64,000 nt of DNA from NCBI RefSeq assembly GCF_001640805.2, contig NC_066845.1, positions 19,532,307 to 19,596,306 on the forward strand, given 5' to 3'. Made by a program: the position numbers and the translations under genes. The notes beneath the pieces were generated by a model that ran no database searches, had not been told where the DNA came from, and saw only the letters and a list, made by a program, of their open reading frames with translations. The number at the start of each line of letters is the position of its first letter. The stretch's first letter is position 1. Source of the DNA: Lates calcarifer (lineage: Eukaryota > Chordata > Actinopteri > Centropomidae). Positions 46,345-59,269 of the stretch are shown piece after piece.

Positions 46345-47930
46345 ACACATTCATGCTTATATGTGTAGTAAGTATTATACATGACCCCTGACCTTCTTCC
46401 ATTATAGTGTAATATTATCCATATATTTAATGTTGACCTATGGCTGAATGAATCTCAGATGTCTCCAGAATCTTAAATGTCACTCACTCATTCAGCATTC
46501 AGCACTAAATTGATACTTTGCATCCCAAATGTGATTCACAAATGTTGGACTTTTATGTTACTTTGAGGGATGTATTATCATCAGCTCATCCTAAATCTGA
46601 GCTGTCAGTGTGTTGACAGAGAACTTTGTTTATTACATACTGTGATAAATGGTGTCGTCTTGTGGCAGCAAACAACTATTTTTGGATGCATGGTAACATC
46701 AAATCTGTGTGAAAAACTCAGGGTCTTTTTTCCTGTCTGTAAATGAGAAAGGAAATGAGAAAAACCTACCTGATGATGATATGTGGTTGAAAGCTGTGGA
46801 AAAAAGGCTCTAGGCCTTAAGGAACAAATATGATGATCCTTAAACATGTCATGGATTTTTAATTATTTGCCATATAGTAAAGGAGGTGCCTCTCAGCAGT
46901 GCACTGAAATGAGCTTAAATCAACATTTTCTCAGTGATTGCTTTTGAATGTTGGATTTCTAAAACACTACATACTTCTGTATGCAGATTTTGAGTTTGAG
47001 AGAGAGAGTGAGTCAGTCTGTCAACTGAAGCATAGTGAAGTCTGCAGTCATCCAGAAGGAGACAGATTGCCTGACAGATTTTGACTATGTTTTGATATGC
47101 ATCCAGGACACCCATCCCCATATGTATCATTCACAAAATAAGTGCACACTCCAATTGTGATATAACATCTGAAGTCACCTGACTGTGTATATAGTGAATT
47201 TCCAAAATCAAAATTCAGACATTTTGAGTTACTATTAACTCACCATGCAGGTAATATTTGGTTTTGCAGATGCTAAATTGTGATCCCAGATGTTACATAG
47301 GCATCATGCAGCTGACATCATGAGCAGCTGTGGAATTGTCTCCATCAACAGAAATATAATCTTACTCGTGATCTCAGGGGAAAGTTAAGACAAATTTCAG
47401 CCTCCTCTAAATGAAAGAGAGGATTGAATTTGTCGCCCACACTGATGACTGACTGACTCAATGCCGTGCCTGCTACTGTGGCTGGAAACTCTACAGTGCA
47501 CACATGAAGGCAGAATACAACAGGTGAAATGTGGGGCTTGCAGTTAATGTTTTGATGCATTTTGACTTTTTTCTGTGACATCAGAATCCATTTTTAGTGC
47601 TGTGAGGCCAGACTGATGACACCTCAACTGACCTTTCAGTAGCAGCAAATGTTTGATGCTTGAAAAAAACATACATCTACAGTGGAGGACTACTTTAACA
47701 TGAGTAAAGATTCATTAGAGATATGTATGAAAAAACTCAGTCATTTGTGTGTATGTGCAGTTGAAGCATTTCCAGCTACTACATTTATGTACTCCATTGT
47801 CTTTCTTCATCTCCCTCTTTCACTCTCTCTTTCTTGCTTGCCTGCTCTGCTTGTGTCCTTCATTGCCTCTCCCCATCTCCTCCTCCTCCTCTCCACTGGA
47901 GCTTTTTGTTTTTTAACGGATGAGTTATTG
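46345..47930. other. gene-free intergenic DNA
   Basis: I see no gene here. Confidence 0.45.
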
Positions 47931-47934
47931 ACTT

Positions 47935-48065
47935 AAGCAGGGACAATTAATCAGGGTGTAATGGGGCAGCGGGGAGGCCCAGGGAAGCCATGCATCATGG
48001 GCTAGAGATGAGCTCTGTCAGCCTGCTCATACAGCCCTCCTCAATCACTCCCACATTAACGGCAG
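47935..48065. promoter_or_regulatory. candidate conserved non-coding element
   Basis: Contains GGGACAATTAATCAGG, GTGTAATGGGGCAGCGGGG, CCATGCATCATGGGC and CAATCACTCCCACATTAACG. A (GGA)n tract follows at 48072-48093. Confidence 0.3.
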
Positions 48066-48503
48066 GCAGAGATGAGGAGGAGGAGGAGGAGGGGGAGGGA
48101 GAATGAGGAAGAAAATGAACATTGGGAAGGAGAAACAAGGAGGGAAAAGAGGAAAACAGGAAAGGAAGGGGGCAGAGAGTGTGCACATATGTAGCATGAA
48201 TGTGAGTAGGAGTCAAACTGAGATTGTGTGAGTTTGTGAGAGACCACACGTAGACTGCAGACTTTATTTGCCACCCAAGACTATCAACCCTGTTGTCTTT
48301 GGCAGCTGTGTGTCTCATCTGATCTTAGCTCAGGTAGCTTACAAGTCGTACATATGTGTGTGGTGAGGGTGGTGTTGCGTCTAGGTCAGATGAGATCACA
48401 CACATGACTGCACTTTACGCCCAAACATAGCATGCCAGAGATCAAACCAACATCATAACATACAAACAACTTGAGATATCTGTTGTTTCTGCATTGATAG
48501 AGA

Positions 48504-48512
<9 letters not shown>

Positions 48513-48544
<32 letters not shown>
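48513..48544. repeat. (CA)15 microsatellite
   Basis: A perfect CA run. Confidence 0.94.
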
Positions 48545-48550
<6 letters not shown>

Positions 48551-48635
48551 AAACCCACACGTACGCTCACATAGTTACAAAACAGTCATGACATTGGTCT
48601 TGATGAAAGCAAATTTGATTATGGAGGATGAAAAA

Positions 48636-48962
48636 TGACTTATTCATCAATAAATTAATAAATATTTTTATTAACAAATAAATGTATGAATAAATACAAT
48701 ACAGAAAAATAATTATAAAAGCATAATGAGTGAATCAATACATAAATATGGGTAATTAATAAAGATGTTAAAAAATAAAAGTCTTTATTATTATTATTTT
48801 ATTAAGTCTGTTTTTGTTTTTGTATTTCAACATGTCTTTATGTTTTAATTATGCTTTTTTATCATTTATTAGTTCTTGTATTGTTTAAAGTATTTATTTA
48901 TAATTTTAGCATTTATTTATGTTTGTATTTACTAATCTATAAATGAATGAATAATTGTTTTG
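48636..48962. repeat. AT-rich imperfect inverted repeat (fold-back)
   Basis: The left half is rich in AATAAATA and the right half in TTATTTAT, with a centre near 48795. Shared words occur in the same order on opposite strands: TTATTCAT, TAATAAAT, AAATAAATG, AATAAATAC and AAAAGCATAAT. Arms are about 150 bases. It could be a fold-back type transposon relic or an inverted duplication of an AT-rich tract. No coding capacity is visible. Confidence 0.6.
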
Positions 48963-48964
48963 GC

Positions 48965-50945
48965 CTGCACATACACACAGTTTTCACACTGTTAAAATGT
49001 CAACAATGCTAATCCATAAGCTAATTAATGCTAATCGAAGTTTACCCGTTATGGTAAATAAGCACTGCAAGTGCACAGGCACCTGATGAGGCCACTTAAA
49101 ACTGTTTGGTTCATTATACGATCCACAGTTGCTTTATCTTAATTTACAGGCTTTTCTCATTGGGCTAACTGTGCTTTCCGCCTTATCAATAACACACCAA
49201 TTACCAATCAAATTCAGAGTCAGATAGGGGAGGGTCACCAGGAACAGCCAGTTAGATTTCAATAAGACTGTGCACCCCAACTCTGCCCCTACCCATAGGT
49301 AAACGCAGCACTGCAGCAGTTGGTTCATGTAAAATTCATAGCCGACAATGTCAGACACATGTTGTTTCCCTATGATTGACTTATCTGAATCTCTGTGTGT
49401 CATGTGTCAATCAATGGCTTTAGGCCCACCAAGCAGCTGTGTGTCACATCATAATCCTCCTCATCACGACACAGTTACATTGGAGTAAAATATCCACTTA
49501 GCATGCCATCCATCACTTTTATCTCCTTCTGCTAGTCCTTGCCTTCCTCTCTGTCTGAGACTATCATGATGAGAAACTGAAGTACTGCATCTGAAAGTAT
49601 CACTTGTTTCTCAGCTAAATCAAGAACAGGATATGAGATTGAAACATAGTATCTGCCATTTTATCCATTGGTCCCCCCCAATATTAATGCATATATTTCT
49701 AAGGTGGCTGGCCCAACTGACCACCCCTTGCAGTGGTACTAACATGTTTTGCCCATTGACCTTCAGTGACCCATTTTACAAACCAGCATACACATATTTC
49801 ATATACACATTTACATTTCCCCTACACTGGATCTTAAAACATTCTTTCTTTGTGATTTATGTGATCAAGGATAAAAGACTTCACACTGGGCCCCTTATGG
49901 GAATTGGCAGGCTTGGATAGAATACTGATTTTTATAATGACTCCTGCAAAGCCAAAACAGAAGTTCAGCTAAGTAAAAGGAATATGCAAAGCATATCATC
50001 CTTCCCTTGGAGTGGAGGAAATCTGATGTCTGGTGGCGTCTGCAGTGTTTTTGCCTGGGGGGTAAAACGAGTTGCCGAGCTAAAGCTGAGAGAGAATGGC
50101 AAAGACAAAGTGAGAGAATTTGAACAACAAACGACACAAATTCACTTCTCTACCCTGTCCTCTAAGTGTCTGCTAAAGTGTATCTGCTGAGTATATCAGT
50201 AAAATTGATTTTAAAAATGTGTTATGTACCACAGCATGGAAAGAAACCCAGTTTGGTATGATTTCACCATAGGTGGGTTAACAAAACAAAAACACAAAAC
50301 TGTTCATCAACAGACATAATTATATTATGGCATACATACATTTACTTGAGGTTAGTAAGAAGTCTGAAAGAGAATAAAAGGCAATATGTCAGTATTGTTC
50401 CAACTTCTTTACAAAAAAAGCACACATGAAGGCACAGGTATTGTGGTTTTACTGTGACTGATAACAATCCTGTGGTGTTGGTTGTTGCTTGGGCCCTTTG
50501 TGAATCTGCAGCAAAAGGCTGTTTGAATGTCATGTTTTTGCACCTAAGTGGCACAAGACACTGGATTGAAGATGTAAAATCTAGGATATTAGGTCAGAGG
50601 GACATGGGACACATAACATAGGTACAAGTACGATGAAGACAGAGCATGCCATAGGATATACCGTAAGGTGTATGGTATTAAAGTTAGCTCTAAGGGACTG
50701 GCACCCTGCACACAAACTTTTGTACAACAAATGCAAAACACAATTAAATACCCAGGGAAGAATACATGGAAAAGGTGTAATTCAGCTTAAGAATTGCTTT
50801 ACATAACATACACAGAAACCCACACACGTACTCATAAAACAAGTTATGTCTCCAAACATAACACACCTCACCACACTGACAATGAAGATTATCTTAACTG
50901 ATTAGCTGTGAGAATGCTGCTGTGCATGTGCAACACACATGTTGG
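48965..50945. other. gene-free intergenic DNA
   Basis: I see no supported gene. A mildly motif-rich stretch at 49100-49230 (TTAATTTACAGG, CCAATTACCAATCAAATT) might be regulatory, but the support is thin. Confidence 0.4.
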
Positions 50946-50951
50946 TCTTTC

Positions 50952-51180
50952 TGTAGCTTTGGGGACTCTCGTTGTCATAATGCATTTTTTAGTCCATAAT
51001 GGTAAACTCAGCCATCACACCTGAATGCCTATACCTAACCCTTATCCTAACCCATTCCTAATGCTAACCCTAATCCCTAAAACCAAGTTTTAATTCTTAA
51101 ACAGCCCTATGAAGTTATGCATGTCCTCACAATGCCAAAACGGTTTCTGACAAAAAAATTTGCCACCACAACCATAAAAA
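50952..51180 (+). repeat. dispersed repeat with telomere-like core
   Basis: The order GGGGACTCTCGTTGTCATAA, ACCTAACCCTTATCCTAACC, TAATGCTAACCCTAATCCCT, AAAACCAAGTTTTAATTC, AACAGCCCTATGAAGTTATG and TGTCCTCACAATGCC matches a familiar fish interspersed repeat. The CTAACCC units are degenerate and belong to that repeat, so this is not an interstitial telomere. Confidence 0.6.
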
Positions 51181-51184
51181 GACA

Positions 51185-51185
51185 T

Positions 51186-51226
<41 letters not shown>
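51185..51226. repeat. (CA)21 microsatellite
   Basis: A CA run of about 42 bases directly after the dispersed repeat at 50952-51180, which often carries such a tail. Confidence 0.95.
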
Positions 51227-51228
<2 letters not shown>

Positions 51229-51579
51229 TCAAACAAAATGCTGCAACACTTCATGCCAGTTTTTTTAGTTATTTATGGCAGCGCTGCCAGTAACTGATCT
51301 TACCTTTTGTATCTGTGAGTGTGCATACATGTGTGTGTGTGTGTGTCTTGTCAGTAAGCACATTGGCAGGAAATGGAGCTGAGAGAGTTGATTGTGCCCT
51401 CGGATAGGGACTGAGTGACATGAGAAGAATGGTGGTGGTTGGATTTTCACGGGATGGGGGTTGTTGTTATGGCGCCCCAGGGCAGACTGAAAGACGTGTT
51501 TTGACATGTGGCCCTTAACTCCCATAATCCAGCTTGATCTGACCGCTTTACACAGCCAAGCACCTACTGTATGTGTCAA

Positions 51580-53640
51580 TTTACCATAACAAGCATAAAC
51601 AGAGCAAGAAAGAAACCTTTTTTACCCACAGTCTAGTTAGTAAAATTTACAAGGCTGCTCTAACTACTCTACCAATGAATGAATACACGTCTAACCAGCT
51701 GGCAGAGAAAATAGGTGTTTTCATTTGGAAGACACTCAAACAAATGTTTTTTAAAGGTACTACATTTATCACAGTTAACAATAACACATGATCACTATAT
51801 TCTTTTTGAGGAATTAGTATAATTATTGTACAATCAACACAATTACTGAGATGATCAGCACTCTTCCATTTTTTGAAATTGCATTTAGCAGTTTTACTGT
51901 GTTAGCTTTCCTAGGAACTCTGCAGAATAAAACAGTAAGAGAGTGGGCTATTCTTTCTGTGTTAACAGACAAAGTGTGCAGCAATGGCAGATGTTGGAAC
52001 GAAATGTCAGATGGATTAATCACTCTTAACATGATCATCTCCTTCAGAAACACCAAATAATAAAACAAAAAAGCATGCAACAGCAAGTAAGATTGGCGGA
52101 GAAGCAGCCAAAGTAAAAACACAGAGTGATCTTTTTATTGAGGTCTTAGGATACTAACAAATCTCACTGCTAGTAGATATGGCCATTAATATTTTTTGAC
52201 TTCCAACTGATAAAATATTTAATAATGTGCAGTTTTTGACCATTGTGAAAGGACTATGACCAAATGTTATTGCTACTATAACGATAAAATCTAATTGCTT
52301 TGGGTTATTTTAAGTGAATTAGCTGGTTCCAGAGGTATTCTTTACCAGTGCATTTAAATGTAATGATAAGTGTCCTTAAATATAGAGACAAGGGAGTCTC
52401 TCAGATAATTAACAATACTATTAGGTTATGTCTTGGCTATCATATTATTCACATAGCTTCTGGGAAATAGTTGGGATGTTTAGCATGGTGCTCAACTCCA
52501 AAAACAACAACAAATTGGCAAATTCTTTGTCATTGCAGTTGGGACCAAAGCTTTGCACCACAGCTGCTGATTTCACCTAAAACTGACCCAGAACCTGAAA
52601 GCCAATTCATTTACAGTTGCCCTGTTAAGTTTTCTTGCAAACAAACAAAAGTTTACCTTCAAATTTTACCACCAAAACACATTGTGCATATCATTGGGAT
52701 GCAACAAATGCATTGAAATATTTTCCTTCATTACAAACCATTTGCAAAGTAGATTTTAAATCCAGAAATGTTCAAATTTATCCTCTTCCTTGCTGCCCTG
52801 GTTGCTGCATTGTATTATCGCCACCTGCAAATAATCAGAATAGTGTTTATTATGTGTCACCTGCATGCATGTTAACATTCACATACACAACTCCACTGGG
52901 TGCCTTTATGTTTCAGTTCAGATCAGTTTTAGAAAAAGTGTATTCTTTATCTTCTGCTTGTTGTTAGCTTTTATTGAAGTCAAAGGTATAGGCCTGCATA
53001 TTTTCTAACTCAGGTTGTCATCACTAGTTGATATAATCTAGAAGAGTTTTGAGTCCATCCAGTACTTCAACTGCCACCATACCTTGTCTAAGCAGACAAC
53101 AAACATGGCATGTAGTTACTGAATTCTGGACGCCTGAAGTAACAAGTACTAACACCTTTTGTTACAGGAAGTACCAGTGATAATGCCAGTACTGACATAA
53201 TTACAATTTAATTTACAATGACAGTGATGTTTACAGTGTTATGTAATGCACCTTTAAATCATTGGCCTTCATTCTGTTTTTTTTAAATTATGACTGTGGT
53301 TCAAAGCAGCAGTGATTTCATCAACAGTTACTGTCAATGCAGGATAGACAGTGATTCTCTATAAATAATTTTTGACATCTAAACTCTTTTTTTCAGTTGA
53401 CTTTCTGGTAGCATCAGCATTTTCTAAGACTGCTTTTCTCTGAGAAGGGAAATATAAAAGTAACTGTTTTTCATTTTGCAAGAGGGAGTGCAGGACCTCT
53501 GTCAGGGGCCCTAGGGTACCTCTAGTCTTAAATGTAAGGGGCAGTGGATTACATGAACCAGAATTGAGTTGTAGCATTTGCTTAGTGGCTGAGAATATGC
53601 AGATAAAAGAAAAAAGGACAAACCATTCTATTGCTGAATT
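51580..53640. other. gene-free intergenic DNA
   Basis: I see no gene. The plus-strand frames of 81 and 110 codons at 52471-52967 have no recognisable domain or splice context. Confidence 0.45.
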
Positions 53641-54112
53641 CCTGTTTCTTTGCCACTGACACACACATACACACACATACATATACACACATATCTACCA
53701 CCCCATCCTCCACTCCACCCACCCTTCTCCTCTCTCTCTGGTGGTGCTGTATGGGTAATGTCGAGTGACACAGTTAAGCGGGAGCTGTCAACCCTGTGTA
53801 TGTACCGCTGAATGGCACAGCCACTGAGCACTAGCGACAGGCACACACACACGCACACACACAATTCACATACATATCCTACCCTCCATTACTGTGTCAC
53901 CCAAATACTGTAGAGGCCTCTGTTCAATTTGCACTCTGAAAGCATCACACACAAACACGCATCCATAAGAAGTAAGTACACACTGTCAAACACAGACATG
54001 GTCCTTGTTCGTGTGCTTGTATGCATTCAAGAAACATCATCCACCATCATTCCCCCATTCTTCCTTTTTCTTTCTATTAGTGCTCAGATCTTCTCTCCTC
54101 TCTCTGTCAGCC

Positions 54113-54253
54113 ATGAAGCTGTCAGCAGTGTGTCCAGTGGGCCAAAAGTGGGGAGAAGCAGGAGAACAAATCTGGAACATGATGCTCAACGCCATCAGAA
54201 ATCTCCTCTTCTTTGCTGACATTTGGATTTACACATCTCATTTTCCTGAGTGA
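54113..54253 (+). other. possible 46-codon micro-ORF behind an acceptor-like site
   Basis: CTCCTCTCTCTGTCAG ends at 54110. An ATG follows two bases later at 54113 with G at -3, and a 46-codon frame runs to TGA at 54253. The peptide begins MKLSAVCPVGQKWGEAGEQI and ends with a hydrophobic stretch around NLLFFADIWIYT. I recognise no family. The small size and the lack of a downstream donor or nearby poly(A) signal make chance the simplest explanation. Confidence 0.12.
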
Positions 54254-54429
54254 CAAAGTACATAAACACACGCTTCAAGTCGAGGAGCTTGGCAAGCTGC
54301 ACTCTTCCAACACACACATACATACATACAGCCCTCGCTCTGGCTGTTTGGATGAATTTAAGGAAGGGGAGGGGGATATGACATCTAGTCTTTGATCCAT
54401 GGAGCTCTCTCTTACTCTCCCTGTGCTGG

Positions 54430-54680
54430 TGATGAGCGATGAGTCAAGTCAGATGGGGGATTTTTTTCATTTAGAGCGTTACAGACAGCGGTAATAGGGG
54501 GAGTTAGCCGCAGGCTGCCTTTGTCCTACATAGGACTTCTCCAAGACTCCCTCTAAACTGCGAGCGCACAGGAAGTGGCTCGGGCTGAGTGACAGCCAAC
54601 CAGCATCCTTCATCAGCGTCTCATCTCCTCCTGCCCGTCTGCAGCGCTGACAGCTTGAATGATGAGGTGACACACACCTG
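54430..54680. promoter_or_regulatory. candidate conserved non-coding element
   Basis: Contains GATGAGCGATGAGTCAAGTC, TTTTTCATTTAGAGCG, GACAGCGGTAATAGGGGG, GCTGAGTGACAGCC and GCGCTGACAGCTTGAATGATG. TGACAG-type cores recur. CA-rich DNA follows. Confidence 0.28.
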
Positions 54681-55385
54681 TCAGCACTGAGCCTGACACA
54701 CCCTGACAGACACACAAACACAAGCATGTGGGTGAACAGTTCACACATACGTGTACAAACACAATCGGTTGCACAGACACAAACATAACTATATCTACAC
54801 ACACACATTATAACCAGACTTTCAACACTTAACTGTCCTGACCTGTACATGGTGTTATTCTGCAAGTGAGGGTACAATGGTGTGTGTGCATATGTGTGTT
54901 TACACTGGAAGCAATTGCAGTTGGAGTGTACCTGAGAGCACAGTTTCATCTTTATTTGCCTGATGGATTATTCAGGTTCAGTTTGACGTGCTGCCTATAA
55001 ATCAGTCACAAATGTCTAGCGAGCACCCTGACAGCCACAAAATCACCTGTAAGTCTATTTACACATGCCAGAAATTTGACTCGCTGCTGAGGCTGTGTAC
55101 AAAGTACATAATAAAGCTGTCAAAGTTATAAACAGGGTGGCAGAGATCTGAACAAGACTTGGCACAGTAAACTTTGTGAAGCGTCAGAAAAGTTGGACTG
55201 ATATAATGGTTAGCTCAAATGTCAGGGCAATGTTGACGTTTTATGAAAACGGGACATCAGCCAGTCTGATATGATGAATGTTCCTATTCTTATTGCTCAA
55301 CAGATCTGACAGTCTGTAAGACTTGCAGTGACATCTAGCTCACTCTACTTTTAAAAGCTGCTGGCCCAGTTTCATTAGTCTGGAT

Positions 55386-55576
55386 TTAAAGGGTCAGTTC
55401 ACCCAAAATACAAAGAATATGTTTTCACACTTTAGTTGTATGTTGCCATTCAAATTGTTATTTGTCCAAACATTCATTTGTAGTGCTAACAGCATTAAAA
55501 CATTTTTTCCCAACCTAATCAAACTATCTGCATGGATAAACGCTAATTTGATCATTTGAGTGAACTGACCCTTTAA
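55386..55576. mobile_element. 191-base MITE with 19-base terminal inverted repeats
   Basis: The left end TTAAAGGGTCAGTTCACCC and the inverted right end TTAAAGGGTCAGTTCACTC agree at 18 of 19 positions. The interior of about 150 bases is AT-rich and non-coding. Each end carries TTAA, so the outer four bases could be a TTAA target duplication (piggyBac-like habit) or part of the terminal repeat. Elements beginning AAAGGGxxAGTTCACCC are common in fish genomes. The high end-to-end identity suggests a fairly recent or well-kept insertion. Confidence 0.75.
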
Positions 55577-55599
55577 GTTTAGATTTTTAAAGGAAGGCT

Positions 55600-57690
55600 C
55601 CAGCAATTTTCATGAGAAGTACAAACTCAACCTGGGAAAACAATTGTACAGTGTCTCCGCTGTGGCTTGAAGTCTGAGAAAATAACCCAGATGATGTCAT
55701 GGTGATGTCATCAGGGTAGAAAACACGTGGGAAAAGGTTCTTTAAGGATACTGGGCATATTGCCTTGGTACAGTCAAAATACATTTGATATCTGTGCAAC
55801 AGCAAATGGACTACAACTATGCAATGTAAAAGCAATTACAGAATGTCATATCTAGTATACACTACATGAAAAAATACTCATATTAACCATAATGTTACCA
55901 TTATGTATGTGAATATTAAATATCATACAGGCTTTCCTCAGCTCTCTGACCAATGCATCTGCCACACACACACACACATACACACACATTTTAATGCTCA
56001 ACAGATGAAGATGGGCCCTTTCTATTTTTATGTAATCTCAGTTTTTAGTTTCTGATTAATGTAGCAGGAAATATTTGCCTGTTAATTCCACTTGCAAACT
56101 CATTGCGTCTGGTCAGAGATGAAGCTGATTCAGTTTTCTCTATTAAACTGGAACACATATGTTGTTTTTTTATTTTAGAATCATGTATTGGTTTATTTAA
56201 AGCTAGTAGCTCTTACTGCAGAAGTAAATCTTTAATATTTATACTGGATGTATTGTATAACACTTATAAATGTCCTTGGGGTGTGCTGAATAGATTGTGC
56301 TGCAATATTAAACAGGAACATAAATTCAGTAAAAACTAAACCAGGGCAGAGTTGCTGCATCTCATATCATCTACTGCAAAAACTTTTAACCCAGCCAATA
56401 CTCGCAAAACCCATAAAATAAACAAATCAATGACAAAGCAGTTGAATTACATATTATTATCACCTCTATTTGGTCAGTATGATTACAAGCCATACATGGG
56501 TCACCTTTTAGCTTTGCTGAACACAGGACATGAATGCTGACATGAGGTAGATGTTTTCAGATGTAACTTTCAAAATTTTTATTTGTTAGTATTTATTTAA
56601 AAATGGAGTCACTGAGACATGGTCAGTGTTCACAGTTTACCATTCCCTGTGGAAGTCCAGGAAACTGTTTACTCAGCAGAGTAACTATATTACATTGCTG
56701 CACCAGCAGAGGCATAGAGGTGCTAGAATTCAGTCTGGGGACCTAAGCAGTAGAAAATGGGGCCAGAGAGACATAAGAAATTAAGTACAGGAAGAGGTTG
56801 CTTTTTTAAAACATCTGCAGTTTCCTCTCATCTGCCTCAGCTTACCCTACCCAGAAGACTTGCTGTAACTGGTTCTAAGTCTGTCCTGGATAAACTCCTT
56901 TTTCAGCCAATTCTCTTCCCTGAGCATCCAAGTGCAATTATGTTTTTTTTTATTCAAATATTCTTACAAAACAAAAAAGAAACTCCTTTTGACCACCTTT
57001 GATACAGGTAGAATCTGCAGTGAGGTGATATACTGCTCTTCAGAAAAACTGACTTCATCTATTCATCCAGTCTCATTCGTTCAACCACTATTGTCACATT
57101 TAGACAAAAACTACAATGATAGTTTTTATGTAAATAATAATTGCAGAATAATTCTAAATACTTCCTATAAAGTAAACCATTACTAAATTTTATGTGCACA
57201 CCAGGAAACTTAAATTCTTAAGTTTAACTATGAACATCAGCTCCGTCTTGCTGGAGTAACCAGAACATTAGGCATACTGGATGTCATTGAGTTCAGTTAT
57301 TTGCCCCTGCCTCATGACAGAAACTTCCATGGTTTTTCTCTCTGCTGTCAGTTTGTAATGCACAGGTTAGTGCCAATCAAGGCTGCAATAAAAAAGAAAG
57401 TAAATCAGAAGAAACACTGCTGTACCTTCTGCAAAGACAGTGGTTGTTTGCTGATTAAATTTCTATACTTTTAATTGCTTTGCTCAATGCCACACTAGTT
57501 ACATGTAGACACGCATGTTATTACACACATGCTATTTTAGTGCCACAAGAGAAGCTTAAAAATTGTCAGTGAGCTTTTTGAAAAAAGTACTATCATGCAG
57601 TGTTACTTTTATGCTCTCATTGTAGTGCATATTGTATTGGCCTCGGCAGACATACACCAATCTCACCAACACACACACCATGTTCAGTAT
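55600..57690. other. gene-free intergenic DNA
   Basis: I see no gene. Plus-strand frames of 62-84 codons between 56100 and 57190 are unrelated and unrecognised. TGATGTCATCA at 55703-55713 is a CRE/AP-1-like 11-mer, next to an overlapping ATGATGTCAT and a CACGTGGGAA further on, in otherwise ordinary DNA. Confidence 0.4.
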
Positions 57691-57699
57691 TGACTGAGT

Positions 57700-57860
57700 A
57701 TGTGTGTGAGTGTGGTGTGACAGAATGCCTTAATTATGGATTAATTGTGTCATTAGCAGGTTTCTGCTGTTGGCACCACATTGGGCCTGTCAAGGTTAAT
57801 TACTGGAACATGTTTATTTGCTGTCAGCCACTGCCGCAAGCTGTCACTTGCATGGAAACA
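57700..57860. promoter_or_regulatory. candidate conserved non-coding element
   Basis: Contains GCCTTAATTATGGATTAATT, GTCATTAGCAGG, GTTGGCACCACATTGGGCC (NFI-like half sites) and AAGGTTAATTACTGG, AACATGTTTATTTGC. Repeat-free. Support is by motif density only. Confidence 0.3.
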
Positions 57861-58362
57861 CAGACAAACACATACAGACGCTGTTCACTCAAACAATTCA
57901 CAGGGCACCTTGTATCCCTCAAGCCCTCAACATTTTCCTCAGCTCCTTTGTTTTCTGCTTCAGCACACTTTGTATAGTACTCAATCAGCCACCTGAAATA
58001 CAAATATTCGGTGATCCTGCAGTTTCCCACTATTGAAAAGAAACTGAAGTCACCAGAGATGGAAACATAGGCGGTGTTGTTGTACTGGGGCCCCTGGTCT
58101 GGCAGGGTCTGTCCTCTCTCCTGCAAAACTATGCAGCACTTATTAACTAAGGTGCTCACTGGTCCGGTTTTCTTTTATCATAGTTGGACCAAAGCAGTTT
58201 ATACATCTTCAAACAGCTAATGTCTGCCATTGTTACTGTACATTTACAGTCTGTGAGTGTGCATAGGTCTACACTGAATGTGAGTAGGCTGTTTGAAGAT
58301 TGCCAACTTGTTAAGTAAGGATAAGTACTATCATATAGTATAGTATAATTTACAGTGCTTTT

Positions 58363-58365
<3 letters not shown>

Positions 58366-58395
<30 letters not shown>
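58366..58395. repeat. T30 homopolymer
   Basis: Thirty consecutive T. It might be the poly(A) tail of a minus-strand retroposon, but no recognisable retroposon sequence adjoins it. Confidence 0.95.
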
Positions 58396-58398
<3 letters not shown>

Positions 58399-59269
58399 CA
58401 GCAGTCCATATGGTTTTCAGGCACCTGCAACATTTTTATAATATTCCAATTGGCTAGTTTTACATTGTTGTCTGTGCCTCACAAACTGTCTGACTAATTA
58501 GAAGTTACAGCACTATTTACTTGAAGGTTGCTACCCATAGCCACCAGAGGCTACTGGTCATACCAGACCACGTTAAGCTGTGGGAGCAAATCTCTACTGA
58601 ACTGAGCAATGATGTGGCTTATTGCTTGTGAATTTAACTTTTTATTTGTACAAGCAAAGAATGAGTCATTATGCTATGTTCTTTGGAAGTTACATAGTTT
58701 CACTTTGAAACACACCAAAAAGCTCATGTCTCACAGTGTAAGCCAGACCTGTTAAGTAAAGTTATGTATGCATGTGTGTGCAGAAGTCTCTGTGTGTCTC
58801 TATGTGTCATAAAAGCAAATATTACATAACTTTGTTTAAATTCTATCTCAAGTTTTTATAATCAACAAGAGTTGAAATGAATGAGCAAATTAAAAGTAAC
58901 AAAGACATTATAAAGAGCATAAAGTGATAAAAAAAAAAAGTTCAATACAAACTAAATAAAGGAAAATTACAAACATGCAAAATGAATGATCAGCATACAA
59001 TGATTAAAAGTTACATTTACCCAACCTACTTCTGTGAAATTGACCAAGCCATTCTGTCACAGAGGAGCATTTTGGGAATTATGCATTAATAAGGAGACAT
59101 GAATGAAGGTATAACCTTTCCAAAATATCAAATTGAGTCTACATTATATTCTCTCTGGCCCACAAAGTAGCAAGGATGTGATTGAGAATAAAGACTGAAC
59201 TCTTGTCATTTTCCCTTAAAGTACCACAAAAACCAGAAGTAGAAAAAGATGAGAGACAGGAAGCAGGAC

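Noticed and set aside
51030..51085. Interstitial telomeric repeat
   Set aside because: The CTAACCC units are irregular and belong to a known-looking dispersed repeat.
56100..57190. Cluster of plus-strand frames as a possible decayed LINE or gene
   Set aside because: The peptides show no reverse-transcriptase or endonuclease motifs and no relation to one another.
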